Positions 52,408 to 60,554 of a DNA stretch of 64,000 nucleotides are shown here, piece after piece. Source of the stretch: an uncultured Lachnospiraceae bacterium (GTDB taxonomy: Bacteria; Bacillota; Clostridia; Lachnospirales; Lachnospiraceae). Location of the stretch: the NCBI GenBank assembly GCA_947630025.1, contig CANRFZ010000007.1, positions 62,001-126,000 on the forward strand. The letters run 5' to 3'. The position numbers and the translations under genes are program-made. The notes beneath the pieces were generated by a model. It was given only the letters and a program-made list of their open reading frames with translations, searched no databases and had not been told where the DNA came from. Within the stretch, counting starts at the first letter, position 1, and every line of letters starts with the position of its first letter.

Positions 52408-53250
52408 ATGCCGCAGATCATTGACGGAAAAGCCATTTCGACACAGATCAAGGACGAATTAAAGAGCCGGGTGGAGGCGCTGAAAGCGCAGGGCGTTTCG
52501 GTCTGCCTCGCCGTGATTCAGGTGGGCAGCGATCCCGCGTCCAGCGTCTATGTGGGAAATAAAAAGAAAGCCTGCGCTTATGTCGGGATCAAGTCGCTGG
52601 CCTACGAGCTGCCGGAGGAGACGACGCAGGAGGAACTGCTTGCGTTAGTCCGGGAGTTGAACGGCAGGAAAGAGGTAAACGGCATACTGGTGCAGTTACC
52701 GCTGCCGGCCCATATCGACGAGGACGCCGTGATCCGCGCCATCGATCCGGCCAAGGATGTGGACGGCTTCCACCCCCAGAGCGTGGGGGCGCTCTGCATC
52801 GGACAGCCGGGATTTGTGTCCTGCACGCCGGCAGGCATCATCCAGCTTTTGAAACGCTCCGGCATCGAGATCGCGGGCCGCGAGTGTGTGGTGATCGGCA
52901 GGAGCAATATCGTCGGCAAGCCCATGGCGCTGCTTCTTCTGCAGGAGAACGGCACGGTGACGGTGGCCCACTCCAAGACGCGGCATCTGAAAGAAGTCGC
53001 ACGGCGGGCGGATATTCTGGTCGTCGCCGTGGGAAAACCGAAGATGATCACCCGGGAATATGTGAAGGAAGGCGCGGTCGTCATCGACGTAGGCATCCAC
53101 CGCAGCGCGGAGAACAAACTGTGCGGCGACGTGGACTATGATGATGTGGCGCCGTTGTGCAGCGCCATCACGCCCGTACCCGGCGGCGTCGGGCCGATGA
53201 CGATCGCGATGCTGATGAACAACTGTGTGGAAGCGGCCGCCGCGCGGTGA
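52408..53250 (+). CDS. folD: methylene-THF dehydrogenase/methenyl-THF cyclohydrolase
   Basis: Interconverts 5,10-methylene-THF and 10-formyl-THF. The 280-residue product has KKKACAYVGIKS with the catalytic lysine (about 53-64), NGILVQLPLPAHID (about 91-104), and the NADP-binding VVIGRSNIVGKPMALLLL (about 160-177). Length is normal. ATG 52408 follows AAAGGAGG. It is co-transcribed with fhs. Confidence 0.97.
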   Translation: MPQIIDGKAISTQIKDELKSRVEALKAQGVSVCLAVIQVGSDPASSVYVGNKKKACAYVGIKSLAYELPEETTQEELLALVRELNGRKEVNGILVQLPLPAHIDEDAVIRAIDPAKDVDGFHPQSVGALCIGQPGFVSCTPAGIIQLLKRSGIEIAGRECVVIGRSNIVGKPMALLLLQENGTVTVAHSKTRHLKEVARRADILVVAVGKPKMITREYVKEGAVVIDVGIHRSAENKLCGDVDYDDVAPLCSAITPVPGGVGPMTIAMLMNNCVEAAAAR

Positions 53251-53294
53251 TGTCAGGCGTAAGATAAAGGCAACGTCAGTGGAAGGGACTGCCT

Positions 53295-54803
53295 ATGAAA
53301 TGCCCGAATTGTGGAAATGAATTGGAAGAAGGCCATCTGATCTGTGAAGTGTGCGGCGAGGAGATCCAGATGGTTCCCGATTTTGAACCGGAAATCGAAA
53401 ACAAGATAGAGAGCAGTATCACGGAGACGTTGTCCACCCTTGCGGCCCTGCAGGAGGACGGGCAGCCGTCTGACGGTGGGAAGGGAAATTCCGGGCATGA
53501 GTTGACTGACTCAGTCAATGACAAAGGACGGCATGACGATGCTGCCCGCGGCGGACAGAGTTCCGCGGCGAAGAAAGCGCAGAGAAACAGCAGAATATGG
53601 ATCGCGGCGGTGACGGCGGCCCTGCTGGTGCTGGCGGCGGTGGCCTACGGACTGTACGCCGGTTACGTCCGCTCGGTGGAGTACCGGATGGAAAAGGCGC
53701 GCACTTACGCAGCGGACGGCGACTATGCGCAGGCGGTGGCTTGTCTGGAAGACCTCTACCGCGACCACCCGGAACTGTCCAAAGTTCTCTTTATGGAGGC
53801 GGACTATTATTATCTGCAGAACGACAATGTTTCTGCGGTGCAGGCGCTGACGCGCGTTATTGACAAAGGAGATTATCCCGACGCGGATCTGCAGGAGGCC
53901 TACGGCAAGATCGTAACGATCTATGCGAATCAGGGAGAATACGGCAAGATCAACGAACTGCTGCTGGCCTGCCAGAAGCCCGAAATCCGGGAGCAGTTTC
54001 TGGACTACATGGCGCTGCCGCCGGAGTTCAGCTACGTGGAGGGCAGCTATGACGGGATGATTCCGTTAAAGTTAAGCGCCAACACATCGGGAACGATCTA
54101 CTACACCACGGACGGTTCCCGTCCGACCATGGGCAGCCCCGTCTATATGGCGCCGCTTTTCTTGGAAGCGGGAGAGCACACGGTGAGCGCTTTTTTTGTA
54201 AATGATTACGGCATAGAGAGCGATATCGTTTCCAAAACGTACACGGTCAATATTCCCGCGCCCAACCCGCCGGAGATCGCGCTATACAGCGGCGAGTATA
54301 CGGAACCGGCGATGATCGAGGTGGAGGAGGCCGCCGGATGCAGCGTCTATTATACGACGGACGGCTCCAACCCCACGGAAGCCAGCGTGCCGTACACCGG
54401 GCCGATTCCGCTGCCGCTGGGCCGCTCGGTCTTTAAGTTTGTCAATATCAGCGAAGACGGCGTTTCCAGCGAGGTGACGGACAGAGTCTATACGCTGCGC
54501 CTGACAAACGCCATTTCCGCATCGGAGGCGGTGGACACGCTCACCGCCCGGCTGGTGGAGACCGGGTATCTGCAGGACGGCGAGGGACACGGCGGCCAGG
54601 GCGACGGCATTTTCAGCTACCGCGTCAGCTCCGCCATCCGCATAGGCGCTGCGGACGACTACTATACGGTCTACGAGTATTATGCGGCGGGAACGGAAGC
54701 GCCTGTCCAGACGGACAAGGTTTTCCTCGTGAATCTCCACACCGGGGAGACGGCGCAGTTGACCTATGACGAGAACGGCGGTTTTGTGGCGGCGGCTCTG
54801 TAG
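53295..54803 (+). CDS. zinc-ribbon, TPR and chitobiase-C-like repeat membrane protein
   Basis: The 502-residue product starts with a CPNC..CEVC zinc ribbon (about 3-23), then a linker, one transmembrane helix (about 101-121), tetratricopeptide-like helices (about 125-240), and two repeats of the chitobiase/hexosaminidase C-terminal domain (each with YYTTDGS.PT, near 274 and 352). The repeats should be outside the cell, the ribbon inside. A sensor or envelope scaffold role is guessed; no enzymatic motif is seen. ATG 53295 follows GGAAGGG. It is between folD and nfnAB but has no clear link to either. Confidence 0.78.
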   Translation: MKCPNCGNELEEGHLICEVCGEEIQMVPDFEPEIENKIESSITETLSTLAALQEDGQPSDGGKGNSGHELTDSVNDKGRHDDAARGGQSSAAKKAQRNSRIWIAAVTAALLVLAAVAYGLYAGYVRSVEYRMEKARTYAADGDYAQAVACLEDLYRDHPELSKVLFMEADYYYLQNDNVSAVQALTRVIDKGDYPDADLQEAYGKIVTIYANQGEYGKINELLLACQKPEIREQFLDYMALPPEFSYVEGSYDGMIPLKLSANTSGTIYYTTDGSRPTMGSPVYMAPLFLEAGEHTVSAFFVNDYGIESDIVSKTYTVNIPAPNPPEIALYSGEYTEPAMIEVEEAAGCSVYYTTDGSNPTEASVPYTGPIPLPLGRSVFKFVNISEDGVSSEVTDRVYTLRLTNAISASEAVDTLTARLVETGYLQDGEGHGGQGDGIFSYRVSSAIRIGAADDYYTVYEYYAAGTEAPVQTDKVFLVNLHTGETAQLTYDENGGFVAAAL

Positions 54804-54853
54804 CGTTATAGCGTGCCCGTGTGCCCGGCCCTTGCGTCCGGTCTATAAAACAG

Positions 54854-54882
54854 TTGCAAAAACGATCCGGTTCCGATATCAT
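54854..54882 (+). promoter_or_regulatory. promoter of nfnAB
   Basis: TTGCAA (54854-54859), 17 bp, TATCAT (54877-54882). It supports the nfnA start at 54923, because the earlier in-frame ATG at 54881 would overlap the -10 box. Confidence 0.6.
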
Positions 54883-54922
54883 GAAAAAGGGAACAGTTCA
54901 TTTTGAGGAGGGTAAGTCAGTC

Positions 54923-55813
54923 ATGTATAAGATTTTAAAAGCCGAGGAGCTTACGGCCAATATTTATCTGATGGTCGTCGAGGCGCCCAGAGTTGCCAAA
55001 TCCTGTCAGCCGGGGCAGTTCGTCATCGTCAGGACGGACGAGGACGGGGAGAGAATCCCGCTGACGATCTGCGATTATGACAGGGCGGCGGGCACGGTCA
55101 CTATCGTATTTCAGGTGGTGGGCGCCGCTACGGAAATGATGCGCCGCCTGCAGACGGGAGACAGTTTCCACGATTTTGTGGGGCCGCTGGGCCGCCCGTC
55201 GGAGCTGATCGGAGAAGATACGGAGAGCCTTCGCCGCAAGAAGATTCTTTTTGTGGCCGGCGGGCTCGGAACGGCGCCGGTCTATCCGCAGGTCAAGTGG
55301 CTGCACGAGCAGGGCGTTGACGCGGATGTGATCGTCGGCGCCAAGACGAAGGATCTGCTGATTATGGAGGAGGAGATGAAGGCCGTGGCCGGCAATCTGT
55401 TTATCACCACCGACGACGGCTCCTACGGCAGAAGCGGCATGGTGACGAAGGTCATCGACGATCTGATCGGCGGGGAGGGCAGGCAGTATGACGTCTGCAT
55501 CGCCATCGGTCCGATGATTATGATGAAGTTCGTCTGCCTGACGACCGCGAAGTACGATCTGCCTACGGTGGTCAGCATGAATCCGATTATGGTGGACGGC
55601 ACCGGTATGTGCGGCGCCTGCCGTCTGACGGTGGACGGCGAGGTGAAGTTCGCCTGCGTGGACGGCCCGGAGTTCGACGGACACAAAGTGGATTTTGATC
55701 AGGCGATGAAACGCCAGCAGATCTATAAGACCAAAGAAGGCAGAGCCTTCCTGAAAGCGCAGGAGGGAAGCACCCATCATGGCGGATGCGGAAATTGTGG
55801 AGGGAACGACTAA
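54923..55813 (+). CDS. nfnA: NfnA, NAD-binding subunit of electron-bifurcating transhydrogenase
   Basis: With NfnB it couples NADH- and ferredoxin-dependent reduction of NADP. The 296-residue product has an FAD-binding domain (QPGQFVIVRTDEDGERIPLT, about 29-48), an NAD-binding domain with GGLGTAPVYPQVKWL (about 113-127), and a C-terminal iron-sulfur region with MCGACRLTVDGEVKFAC (about 229-245) for a [2Fe-2S] cluster. ATG 54923 follows AGGAGG at 11 nt. Its stop overlaps nfnB by 1 nt. Dihydroorotate dehydrogenase PyrK is related, but the NfnB neighbour decides. Confidence 0.9.
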   Translation: MYKILKAEELTANIYLMVVEAPRVAKSCQPGQFVIVRTDEDGERIPLTICDYDRAAGTVTIVFQVVGAATEMMRRLQTGDSFHDFVGPLGRPSELIGEDTESLRRKKILFVAGGLGTAPVYPQVKWLHEQGVDADVIVGAKTKDLLIMEEEMKAVAGNLFITTDDGSYGRSGMVTKVIDDLIGGEGRQYDVCIAIGPMIMMKFVCLTTAKYDLPTVVSMNPIMVDGTGMCGACRLTVDGEVKFACVDGPEFDGHKVDFDQAMKRQQIYKTKEGRAFLKAQEGSTHHGGCGNCGGND

Positions 55814-57204
55814 TGCAGACAGATGTGTTGACGAAGGTGCCTGTCCGTGAACAGGATGCGAAAGAGCGCGCCGCAAATTTTGACGAGGTGTGCCTTGGCT
55901 ATAACAAAGAGGAAGCGATGTGCGAGGCGTCCCGCTGCATCAACTGCAAGAACGCGCAGTGCATCAAGGGCTGCCCGGTGGCGATTAATATCCCCGCCTT
56001 TATCGAAAAGGTAAAGGACGGCGATATCGGGGCGGCGTATCAGGTGATCAGCGAGGCTTCGGCGCTCCCTGCCGTCTGCGGCCGTGTGTGCCCGCAGGAG
56101 AGCCAGTGCGAGGGCAAATGTATCCGCGGCATCAAGGGCGAGCCGATCTCCATCGGCAAGCTGGAGCGGTTTGTAGCTGACTGGGCAAGGGAGAATCATA
56201 TCAAACCCGAAGGCGCCGCAGTGAAGAAAGGCAAGAAAGTGGCGGTGATCGGCTCCGGCCCGTCCGGGCTGACCTGCGCCGGCGATTTGGCCAAAATGGG
56301 ATACGACGTCACGATCTTTGAGGCGCTCCATGAACCCGGCGGCGTGCTGGTGTACGGCATTCCGGAGTTTAGGCTGCCCAAGCGGGATGTGGTCGCCAAG
56401 GAGATCGAAAACGTGAAGTCTCTCGGCGTCAGGATCGAGACCAACGTCGTAATCGGCAAGTCCGTGACCATCGACGAGCTGCTGACGGAGGAGGGCTTCT
56501 CCGCGGTATTTATCGGTTCCGGCGCGGGACTTCCCAAGTTTATGGGGATTCCGGGAGAGCAGGCCAACGGCGTGTTCTCCGCCAACGAGTATCTCACGAG
56601 AAGCAATTTGATGAAAGCCTTTGACGAGGAATCCAATACGCCGATCATGCGCGGCAGAAAGGTGGCCGTCGTGGGCGGCGGCAACGTGGCGATGGACGCC
56701 GCGAGAACCGCGCTGCGTCTCGGTGCCGAGGTGCATATCGTATACCGCAGGAGCGAGGAGGAGCTTCCCGCCCGTGTGGAGGAGGTGCACCATGCCAAGG
56801 AAGAAGGCATCATCTTTGACCTGCTGACGAACCCTGTGGAGATTCTGGAGGATGAGAACGGCTGGGTATGCGGCATCAAGTGTGTCAGAATGGAGCTGGG
56901 CGAGCCGGACGCTTCCGGCAGAAGAAGACCGGTGGTGATCGAGGGCTCCGAGTTTACGATGGACGTGGATACGGTGATCATGTCCCTCGGTACGTCGCCC
57001 AATCCGCTCATTTCTTCCACGACCAAAGGTTTGGAAGTCAATAAATATCAGTGTATCGTTGCCGACGAGGAATCCGGCAGGACGACCAAAGAGGGCGTCT
57101 ACGCGGGCGGCGACGCCGTGACGGGCGCGGCCACCGTGATTCTGGCCATGGGCGCTGGCAAGGCCGCGGCCAAGGGCATCGACGAATATCTTTCCAAGGC
57201 GTAG
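55813..57204 (+). CDS. nfnB: NfnB, NADPH-binding subunit of electron-bifurcating transhydrogenase
   Basis: The 463-residue protein is of the glutamate synthase small-subunit fold. The N-terminal iron-sulfur domain has CEASRCINCKNAQCIKGCPV (about 37-56) and CGRVCPQESQCEGKC (about 91-105) for two [4Fe-4S] clusters. The FAD motif is GSGPSGLTCAGDLAKMGYDV (about 146) and the NADPH motif GGGNVAMDAARTALRLG (about 291). The nfnA partner next to it makes NfnAB, rather than glutamate synthase, the likely product. It fits a Clostridium with Rex and one-carbon genes nearby. Confidence 0.93.
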   Translation: MQTDVLTKVPVREQDAKERAANFDEVCLGYNKEEAMCEASRCINCKNAQCIKGCPVAINIPAFIEKVKDGDIGAAYQVISEASALPAVCGRVCPQESQCEGKCIRGIKGEPISIGKLERFVADWARENHIKPEGAAVKKGKKVAVIGSGPSGLTCAGDLAKMGYDVTIFEALHEPGGVLVYGIPEFRLPKRDVVAKEIENVKSLGVRIETNVVIGKSVTIDELLTEEGFSAVFIGSGAGLPKFMGIPGEQANGVFSANEYLTRSNLMKAFDEESNTPIMRGRKVAVVGGGNVAMDAARTALRLGAEVHIVYRRSEEELPARVEEVHHAKEEGIIFDLLTNPVEILEDENGWVCGIKCVRMELGEPDASGRRRPVVIEGSEFTMDVDTVIMSLGTSPNPLISSTTKGLEVNKYQCIVADEESGRTTKEGVYAGGDAVTGAATVILAMGAGKAAAKGIDEYLSKA

Positions 57205-57229
57205 AAAGCGCAGACCTATGGAAAGGGAC

Positions 57230-57272
57230 GTCAGTGTGAAAATTCACACTGAGGCGCCGATTTTACAGACGT
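57230..57272 (+). repeat. partial copy of the GGDEF-leader hairpin, before the Dabb gene
   Basis: CAGTGTGA (57232-57239) and TCACACTG (57244-57251) form a perfect 8-bp hairpin. The stretch 57234-57272 matches the first hairpin of the GGDEF leader (from 4883) at most positions. The loop-2 and tail parts of that leader are absent. It lies in the 5' region of the Dabb gene. Confidence 0.5.
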
Positions 57273-57289
57273 TCCTGAAGGAGGTTACT

Positions 57290-57589
57290 ATGGTACATCA
57301 TATTGTCTTATGGAATCTGAACGAAGACCTCACCGCCTCGGAGCGGCAGGAGGCCGCCGCGCGCATCAAGCGGGAGCTGGAGGCCGTCAAAGACCAGGTG
57401 GAGGGTGTGGTTTCCCTGCGGGTGGTGACGGCGCCGCTTGCGTCTTCCAACAAAGAGATCGGCCTGATCTCGGCCTTTGAGAATGAGCAGGCGCTGCAGA
57501 ATTATCAGGTGCATCCTGCGCATAAGGCGGCTGCCGGGTATGTGGGAACTGTCACCCACGGCAGGGTATGTCTGGATTACGAGGCGTAG
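57290..57589 (+). CDS. Dabb-family (stress-responsive A/B barrel) protein
   Basis: A 99-residue dimeric alpha+beta barrel candidate. It starts MVHHIVLWNLNEDL, typical for the family, with LRVVTAPLASSNKEIGLISA in the middle and a histidine-containing end (YQVHPAHKAA, HGRVCLDYEA). Dabb domains occur in stress proteins and some cyclases; the function of single-domain bacterial ones is mostly unknown. ATG 57290 follows GGAGG. It follows nfnB and may share its transcript. Confidence 0.82.
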   Translation: MVHHIVLWNLNEDLTASERQEAAARIKRELEAVKDQVEGVVSLRVVTAPLASSNKEIGLISAFENEQALQNYQVHPAHKAAAGYVGTVTHGRVCLDYEA

Positions 57590-57661
57590 GATAGCAGGCT
57601 GCCGCAGCAGAACAGGCAGCTTCGGAAACGGATACGAAACAGATAAAGGAGTGTGACGTTT

Positions 57662-58411
57662 ATGCCGTGGTGTCCCGTATGCAGGAACGAGTATAGGGAA
57701 GGAATCAAGGTCTGTGCGGACTGCCACACGGAACTGGTGGAGTCTCTCGAGCCGGAGGAGCGGTCTGAGGATGCGGCCCGGCAGGAGGAGCTTGCACGGA
57801 TGTATGCGGCGCTCTTGCGGGAACAGGGAGCCGCTGCGGAAACGGACGCAGATTGGACGGATGCGGATGCAGATCTGGATGCAGATACAGACGCGGATAG
57901 CGGTGCGGCGGACAGACGGCGTCCTGCGGCGCTGACGCCCGCCTATCAGGACAGTGCAGCGAAGGCGGACGACAACCGGACTTCCGCCTATACGCTATTC
58001 TTTGTGGGGATTCTGGGACTGGCAGCCGACGTGCTTGTGTTCTGCAACGTGATTCCGCTTTTTCAGAACGCGGGAACGACGCGCTATTTTATCTGCGGCG
58101 TTATGGGCGTCCTGTTTATCCTGTTTCTGATCTTCGGTTTCGTGTCCATGCGGGATTCCAAAGTCCTGCAGGCGCAGGCGAAATCCGAGGATTCCCTTGT
58201 GTCCGAGCTTAAGAAGTGGTGCGGGGAAAACCTGCGGGCGGAACAGATCGACGAAGACTTGCCGGAGAGCGGTATGTCTGACGAGCAGAAATATTTTGTG
58301 CGGACTGACCGGATGAAAGAGCTGATCAACGACAAGTTCATGAATCTGGATCAAGGACTGCTGGAGCATTTTGTCGACGAATATTATCAGGAATTGTTTG
58401 AGGAGCGATGA
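57662..58411 (+). CDS. zinc-ribbon membrane protein, unknown function
   Basis: The 249-residue product has an N-terminal CPVC..CADC zinc ribbon (about 4-21), an acidic low-complexity stretch rich in Asp/Ala (about 59-85), two transmembrane helices (about 112-132 and 142-165), and a soluble helical C-terminus. GTG 57653 is another possible start. Its stop overlaps the start of rlmH (ATGA), so it is translationally coupled. The Asp-rich part is encoded by GAT/GAC near-repeats (57847-57903), which may vary in length between strains. Confidence 0.65.
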   Translation: MPWCPVCRNEYREGIKVCADCHTELVESLEPEERSEDAARQEELARMYAALLREQGAAAETDADWTDADADLDADTDADSGAADRRRPAALTPAYQDSAAKADDNRTSAYTLFFVGILGLAADVLVFCNVIPLFQNAGTTRYFICGVMGVLFILFLIFGFVSMRDSKVLQAQAKSEDSLVSELKKWCGENLRAEQIDEDLPESGMSDEQKYFVRTDRMKELINDKFMNLDQGLLEHFVDEYYQELFEER

Positions 58412-58887
58412 AGATCACAATCATAGCGGTGGGGCGGATCAAGGAGCGGTTCTACCGGGATGCCGTAGCGGAGTATGTGAAACGGCTGGGACGGTACTGC
58501 AGGCCGGAGATCATAGAGGTGGAGGATGAGCCGACGCCGGACAAGGCGGGGCAGGCGGCTGTAGAGGCGGTCTTACAGAAAGAAGCGGGCCGTATTCTGC
58601 GTCATCTCGACGGCGACGGCTATACGGTGGCGCTGGACATCCGCGGCAGGGAGTTTGACTCGGAAGCGTTCGCGGGACATATCGAAAGCCTCGGCATGGG
58701 CGGCGTCAGCCATATCCGGTTTGTCATAGGCGGATCGCTGGGGCTGGGGCAGGAAGTATACAAAAAGGCTGACCTTACGGTCAGCTTTTCTCACATGACA
58801 TTTCCCCATCAGCTCATGCGGGTGATTCTGCTGGAACAGATCTACCGGGCGTACCGCATCATCAACGGGGAACCCTATCACAAATAG
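58408..58887 (+). CDS. rlmH: 23S rRNA (pseudouridine-1915 N3) methyltransferase RlmH
   Basis: A SPOUT-fold methyltransferase of 159 residues that finishes the m3-psi at position 1915 of 23S rRNA. The start MKITIIAVGRIKERFYRDAV is the family hallmark; FVIGGSLGLGQEV (about 108-120) and LSFSHMTFPHQLMRVILLEQ-type end with the knot are present. Length is exactly the family size. It overlaps the preceding gene by 4 nt and precedes pdp. Confidence 0.96.
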   Translation: MKITIIAVGRIKERFYRDAVAEYVKRLGRYCRPEIIEVEDEPTPDKAGQAAVEAVLQKEAGRILRHLDGDGYTVALDIRGREFDSEAFAGHIESLGMGGVSHIRFVIGGSLGLGQEVYKKADLTVSFSHMTFPHQLMRVILLEQIYRAYRIINGEPYHK

Positions 58888-58907
58888 CGCAGGACGGAGA
58901 ACGGCTT

Positions 58908-60212
58908 ATGAGAATGTATGATCTGATCATGAAAAAAAGAGACGGCGGCGTGCTGCGCCGGGACGAGATCGAGTACATGGTGCGGGAGTATACCGCGGAT
59001 CACATCTCGGATTACCAGATGTCCGCCATGATGATGGCTATCTATTTCCGGGGCATGAACGCGGAGGAGACGTCAGCGCTCACTCTGGCCATGGCGCATA
59101 GCGGCGAGATGATGGATTTAAGCGCCATAGACGGCGTCAAGGTGGATAAGCATTCCACCGGCGGGGTGGGCGATAAGACGTCCATCGCCCTGACGCCGAT
59201 GGCGGCGGCCTGCGGCGTCAAGATCGCGAAGATGAGCGGACGCGGTCTGGGACACACCGGCGGAACCATCGACAAACTGGAGAGCTTTCCGGGGTTTGAC
59301 ACGTCGCTCACTTCCCGGCGGTTTGTGCGGCAGGTCAATGAGATCGGTGTGGCCATCATGGGGCAGACGGCGGATATCGCGCCCGCCGACAAGAAACTGT
59401 ACGCGCTGCGGGACGTGACGGCCACCGTGGATCAGATGTCGCTGATCGCCAGCTCCATCATGAGCAAAAAGCTGGCCTCCGGCGCGGACGCCATCGTGCT
59501 GGACGTCAAGACGGGCAGCGGCGCATTTATGAAAAACGAGGAGGACGCTTTCGCACTGGCCAAGGAGATGGTGACGTTAGGCAGGATGGCCGGCAGAAAG
59601 ACGGTGGCGGTTATCTCCGACATGGATCAGCCGTTAGGCTTTGCGGTGGGAAATGCACTGGAAGTCCGGGAGGCTATACAGACGCTGCGCGGCAAAGGCC
59701 CGGCGGATTTTACCGCACTGTGCATGACGCTGGGCGCCCAAATGCTGATTGCCGGCGGCGCGGCTTCGGACGAGCGGGAGGCGTATGCGATGCTGCGGCA
59801 TTCTGTGGAGGATGGCAGCGCGTTAAAGAAGCTGGCAGCGTTCGTGGAGGCGCAGGGCGGCGATCCGGCGGCGGTCTACGACACCTCTCTGCTGCCCGCG
59901 GCTTCCCTTGTCCGGGAGATCGCCTCCGACAGGGCCGGTTATGTGAGCCATATCGACTGTCAGGAGGTGGGCATCTGTTCGCTGCTGCTGGGCGGAGGCC
60001 GGGAGACCAAGGAGAGCGTCATCGATCTGTCCGTCGGTCTGGTGCTGCACAAGAAAGTCGGCGACTATGTGGCGGCGGGCGAGTCTCTGGCCACGATCTA
60101 CGCCAACGACGAGGAGAAGCTGCGGCAGGCTGCGGAGCGTTTCTTAAGGGCCTATCGTTTCGCCGTGGAACCGCCGCAGCGGGGAGAACTGATCAAAGGA
60201 ATCCTGTCATGA
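58908..60212 (+). CDS. pdp: pyrimidine-nucleoside phosphorylase
   Basis: Splits thymidine, uridine or deoxyuridine with phosphate, giving (deoxy)ribose 1-phosphate, which DeoC can use further downstream after isomerisation. The 434-residue product has KHSTGGVGDKTS (about 81-92), SGRGLGHTGGTIDKLES (about 109-125) and a C-terminal domain. ATG 58908 (MRMYDLI) matches the B. subtilis Pdp start. It stands 20 nt after rlmH. Confidence 0.95.
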   Translation: MRMYDLIMKKRDGGVLRRDEIEYMVREYTADHISDYQMSAMMMAIYFRGMNAEETSALTLAMAHSGEMMDLSAIDGVKVDKHSTGGVGDKTSIALTPMAAACGVKIAKMSGRGLGHTGGTIDKLESFPGFDTSLTSRRFVRQVNEIGVAIMGQTADIAPADKKLYALRDVTATVDQMSLIASSIMSKKLASGADAIVLDVKTGSGAFMKNEEDAFALAKEMVTLGRMAGRKTVAVISDMDQPLGFAVGNALEVREAIQTLRGKGPADFTALCMTLGAQMLIAGGAASDEREAYAMLRHSVEDGSALKKLAAFVEAQGGDPAAVYDTSLLPAASLVREIASDRAGYVSHIDCQEVGICSLLLGGGRETKESVIDLSVGLVLHKKVGDYVAAGESLATIYANDEEKLRQAAERFLRAYRFAVEPPQRGELIKGILS

Positions 60213-60240
60213 ATCTCTGGTACGGTTCATATAGTAAACC

Positions 60241-60540
60241 ATGAGACAAAATCATGGAAAAAGACCTGCCTTCCACCTGTCCGATTCCAAGGAGCTGATC
60301 GTGGAGTCGCTAAAGCTGCCCAAAGATACGATGCTGGGCGCGTCGATCGTCACGGTCACGGGCAACCGGGAGGCTTTTATACAGAACTATAAGGGGATAC
60401 TGGAGTACAGTACGGAGCGGATCGCGCTTCAGGGCAAAACCTGCCGGCTTGTCTTTGAGGGCAGGCGGCTTTCGATCGATTACTATACCAATGAAGACAT
60501 GAAAATAAGCGGCTTGATCGACGCCGTGCGGTATGTGTGA
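60241..60540 (+). CDS. yqfC: sporulation protein YqfC
   Basis: A 99-residue protein matching YqfC: SKELIVESLKLPKDTMLGAS (about 16-35), NREAFIQNYKGILEY, and the C-terminal LSIDYYTNEDMKISG. YqfC is made in the mother cell during sporulation in Bacillus; its function is unknown. The order yqfC-yqfD-phoH is conserved among Bacilli and Clostridia. The ribosome binding site is weak. Confidence 0.9.
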   Translation: MRQNHGKRPAFHLSDSKELIVESLKLPKDTMLGASIVTVTGNREAFIQNYKGILEYSTERIALQGKTCRLVFEGRRLSIDYYTNEDMKISGLIDAVRYV

Positions 60541-60554
60541 CGGAGAATGCGCAA

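Noticed and set aside
60228-60236. SigK-like -10 (CATATAGTA) before yqfC
   Set aside because: It is 4 nt from the start codon, no matching -35 is seen, and yqfC could simply be read from upstream.
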